Assembly: GCA_003290465.1 (NCBI GenBank)
Contig: CP030759.1
Coordinates: 2,108,001 to 2,172,000, forward strand
DNA: 64,000 nucleotides
DNA from: Candidatus Sumerlaea chitinivorans
GTDB taxonomy: Bacteria > Sumerlaeota > Sumerlaeia > Sumerlaeales > Sumerlaeaceae
Direction of reading: 5' to 3'
Of this stretch, positions 63,179-64,000 are shown piece by piece (position 1 is the stretch's first letter; every line of letters starts with the position of its first letter). Below the pieces are notes generated by a model. The model saw only the letters and a program-made list of their open reading frames with translations, ran no database searches and was not told where the DNA came from. The position numbers and the translations under genes are program-made.

Positions 63179-63846
63179 GTTTCGCGATGATGCTAGCCAC
63201 CCAGACGACGATGGCAATCAATAACTCTCAGCTCCACTCGGAACTGCAGCTCGCGCATGCGGAGTTGATCGCCACCTACGATAGCACGATCGAGGGCTGG
63301 GCACGAGCCATGGATTACCGCGACAGCGAAACGCTGGGCCACAGCGCGCGCGTCACCGGGATCACGCTCACGCTCATGCGGGAGTTCGGTGCGACTCCAG
63401 ATGACCTTGTTATCATTCGGCGCGGCGCGCTTCTCCACGACATCGGGAAGATGGCGATCCCGGATTCGATCCTCCGCAAGCCGGGCCCACTGACGCCTGA
63501 GGAGTGGGAGCTCATGCGCAAACATCCGCTGATCGCCATCGAGCTGCTTCGCCCTATCAAGTTTCTGGAACCCAGTTTGCCCATTCCTGCCTACCATCAC
63601 GAGCGTTGGGACGGCACAGGCTATCCGTTCGGGCTAAAAGGCGAGGAGATTCCGTTGCCGGCACGGGTATTTGCGGTTGTGGACGTGTGGGATGCGCTGA
63701 TTTCTGACCGCCCCTATCGGCCCGCTTGGCCGCGAGAAAAAGCTCTCGAATATATCGCCGAGCAGGCCGGCAAGCAATTTGATCCCGAGGCTGTCCGCGT
63801 CTTTCTCGACCTCGCTCGAAAAGGCCACATTTTCACAGGAACATAA
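63175..63846 (+). CDS. HD-GYP output domain, continuation of the frameshifted PAS-GAF gene
   Basis: 223 residues from a GTG overlapping the preceding stop (GTGA); the coding frame itself continues upstream to about 63151. The first 25 residues complete the GAF domain, followed by a short coiled coil. The HD-GYP domain has H56, H88-D89 ('LLHDIGK') and 'HHERWDGTGYP' (about 142-152), all metal and GYP residues intact. Such domains hydrolyse cyclic di-GMP to pGpG or GMP. Either it is part of a single 850-residue protein interrupted in this sequence, or it is made separately by coupling at the GTGA. Confidence 0.88.
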   Translation: MSFAMMLATQTTMAINNSQLHSELQLAHAELIATYDSTIEGWARAMDYRDSETLGHSARVTGITLTLMREFGATPDDLVIIRRGALLHDIGKMAIPDSILRKPGPLTPEEWELMRKHPLIAIELLRPIKFLEPSLPIPAYHHERWDGTGYPFGLKGEEIPLPARVFAVVDVWDALISDRPYRPAWPREKALEYIAEQAGKQFDPEAVRVFLDLARKGHIFTGT

Positions 63847-63898
63847 TGCAACGTTTACGGGCTCTGGGGCTCACAGCCTTCAGAAATGCTCTCAGTCG

Positions 63899-64000
63899 TC
63901 ACACCAACAGCCCGCCGTTTGGAAGGTTGTCGAAACGAGCGGCGATCGGTACGCCCCTTTCCGAATATCCCTGCTTCCCCTCGGCTTTTGCACAAGCCCA
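63899..64000 (-). CDS. Possible C-terminal end of a protein entering from beyond the window
   Basis: 33 codons run from the window edge to a TGA at 63899-63901 on the minus strand, ending 'GVPIAARFDNLPNGGLLV'. Composition is protein-like, and convergence with the HD-GYP gene leaves a 52-nt gap. The piece is too short to assign. Confidence 0.3.
   Translation of the reverse strand, partial: WACAKAEGKQGYSERGVPIAARFDNLPNGGLLV

Noticed and set aside
63846-64000. Plus-strand frame starting with an ATG overlapping the HD-GYP stop (TAATG) and open to the window end
   Set aside because: Its translation is low-complexity in appearance and less protein-like than the minus-strand frame ending at 63899; sequence beyond the window is needed.

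Overview
The window carries about 48 protein-coding genes on both strands, densely packed, with no rRNA, tRNA, CRISPR array, prophage or intact insertion sequence that I can see. The gene content is that of a free-living Gram-negative bacterium: an LPS-type export ATPase and a Tyv-like sugar-nucleotide epimerase, UDP-glucose dehydrogenase, DsbD, system II cytochrome c biogenesis (CcsA), lipoproteins and PBP1C. Some traits recall the Planctomycetes/Lentisphaerae/Sumerlaeota sphere: a 'KAFTLIELL' pseudopilin, a 'DWG' serine/threonine kinase with TPRs, a DUF5666 repeat protein, a Gfo/Idh protein lacking the usual glycine motif, and very large secreted proteins. The lineage is an inference from style only; no marker gene settles it.

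Layout. 1-2.1 kb: an edge-truncated Gfo/Idh oxidoreductase and a secreted four-repeat DUF5666 protein with a clear terminator. 2.4-5.5 kb: a tightly overlapping rlmD-HAD phosphatase-aroE operon ending at a terminator. 5.7-9.6 kb (minus): ccsA, hypA, ugd. 9.9-14.5 kb (minus): a MarR regulator, an ABC exporter and a CopA copper ATPase. 14.7-18.5 kb: a secreted unknown, the radical-SAM enzyme AmrS and an orphan histidine kinase. 18.6-22.8 kb (minus): a TPR membrane protein, then a MalF-type sugar permease overlapping a secreted alpha/beta hydrolase. 23-30.4 kb: TerC, a glutamine amidotransferase, DUF523, arginine decarboxylase SpeA, a GT39-like membrane glycosyltransferase and a ThuA-like protein. 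30.5-34.6 kb (minus): a Spy-like protein coupled to a pseudopilin, then dsbD-DUF2905-ABC ATPase. 34.6-41.6 kb: a Wzt-like ATPase, a MalG-type permease with a large inserted loop, a Tyv-like epimerase, an LPP20-like lipoprotein and a KefB-like antiporter. 41.7-50.6 kb: a TPR serine/threonine kinase, PBP1C, a Cys-rich PAS kinase that seems to lack its phospho-accepting His, a TlpA-like lipoprotein and a C39-like peptidase. 50.6-56.1 kb: pyrK coupled to an orphan CheY, a secreted protein with a histone-H1-like tail, 8-oxoguanine deaminase, a tiny Cys-rich protein and a nitroreductase. 56.4-63.9 kb: a 1381-residue subtilase with a Glu at the catalytic-His position, a 782-bp gene-poor gap, and a PAS-GAF gene split by a frameshift from its HD-GYP output domain.

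The most unusual points are the CheY-PyrK-peptidase operon, the two degenerate signalling or catalytic proteins (PAS kinase without His, subtilase with Glu), the frameshifted PAS-GAF-HD-GYP protein, the inserted loop in the MalG-type permease with a LacI-like palindrome before it, and the Spy-like/pseudopilin pair. Start sites were chosen by ribosome binding sites and signal peptides, so some differ from the longest open frame.
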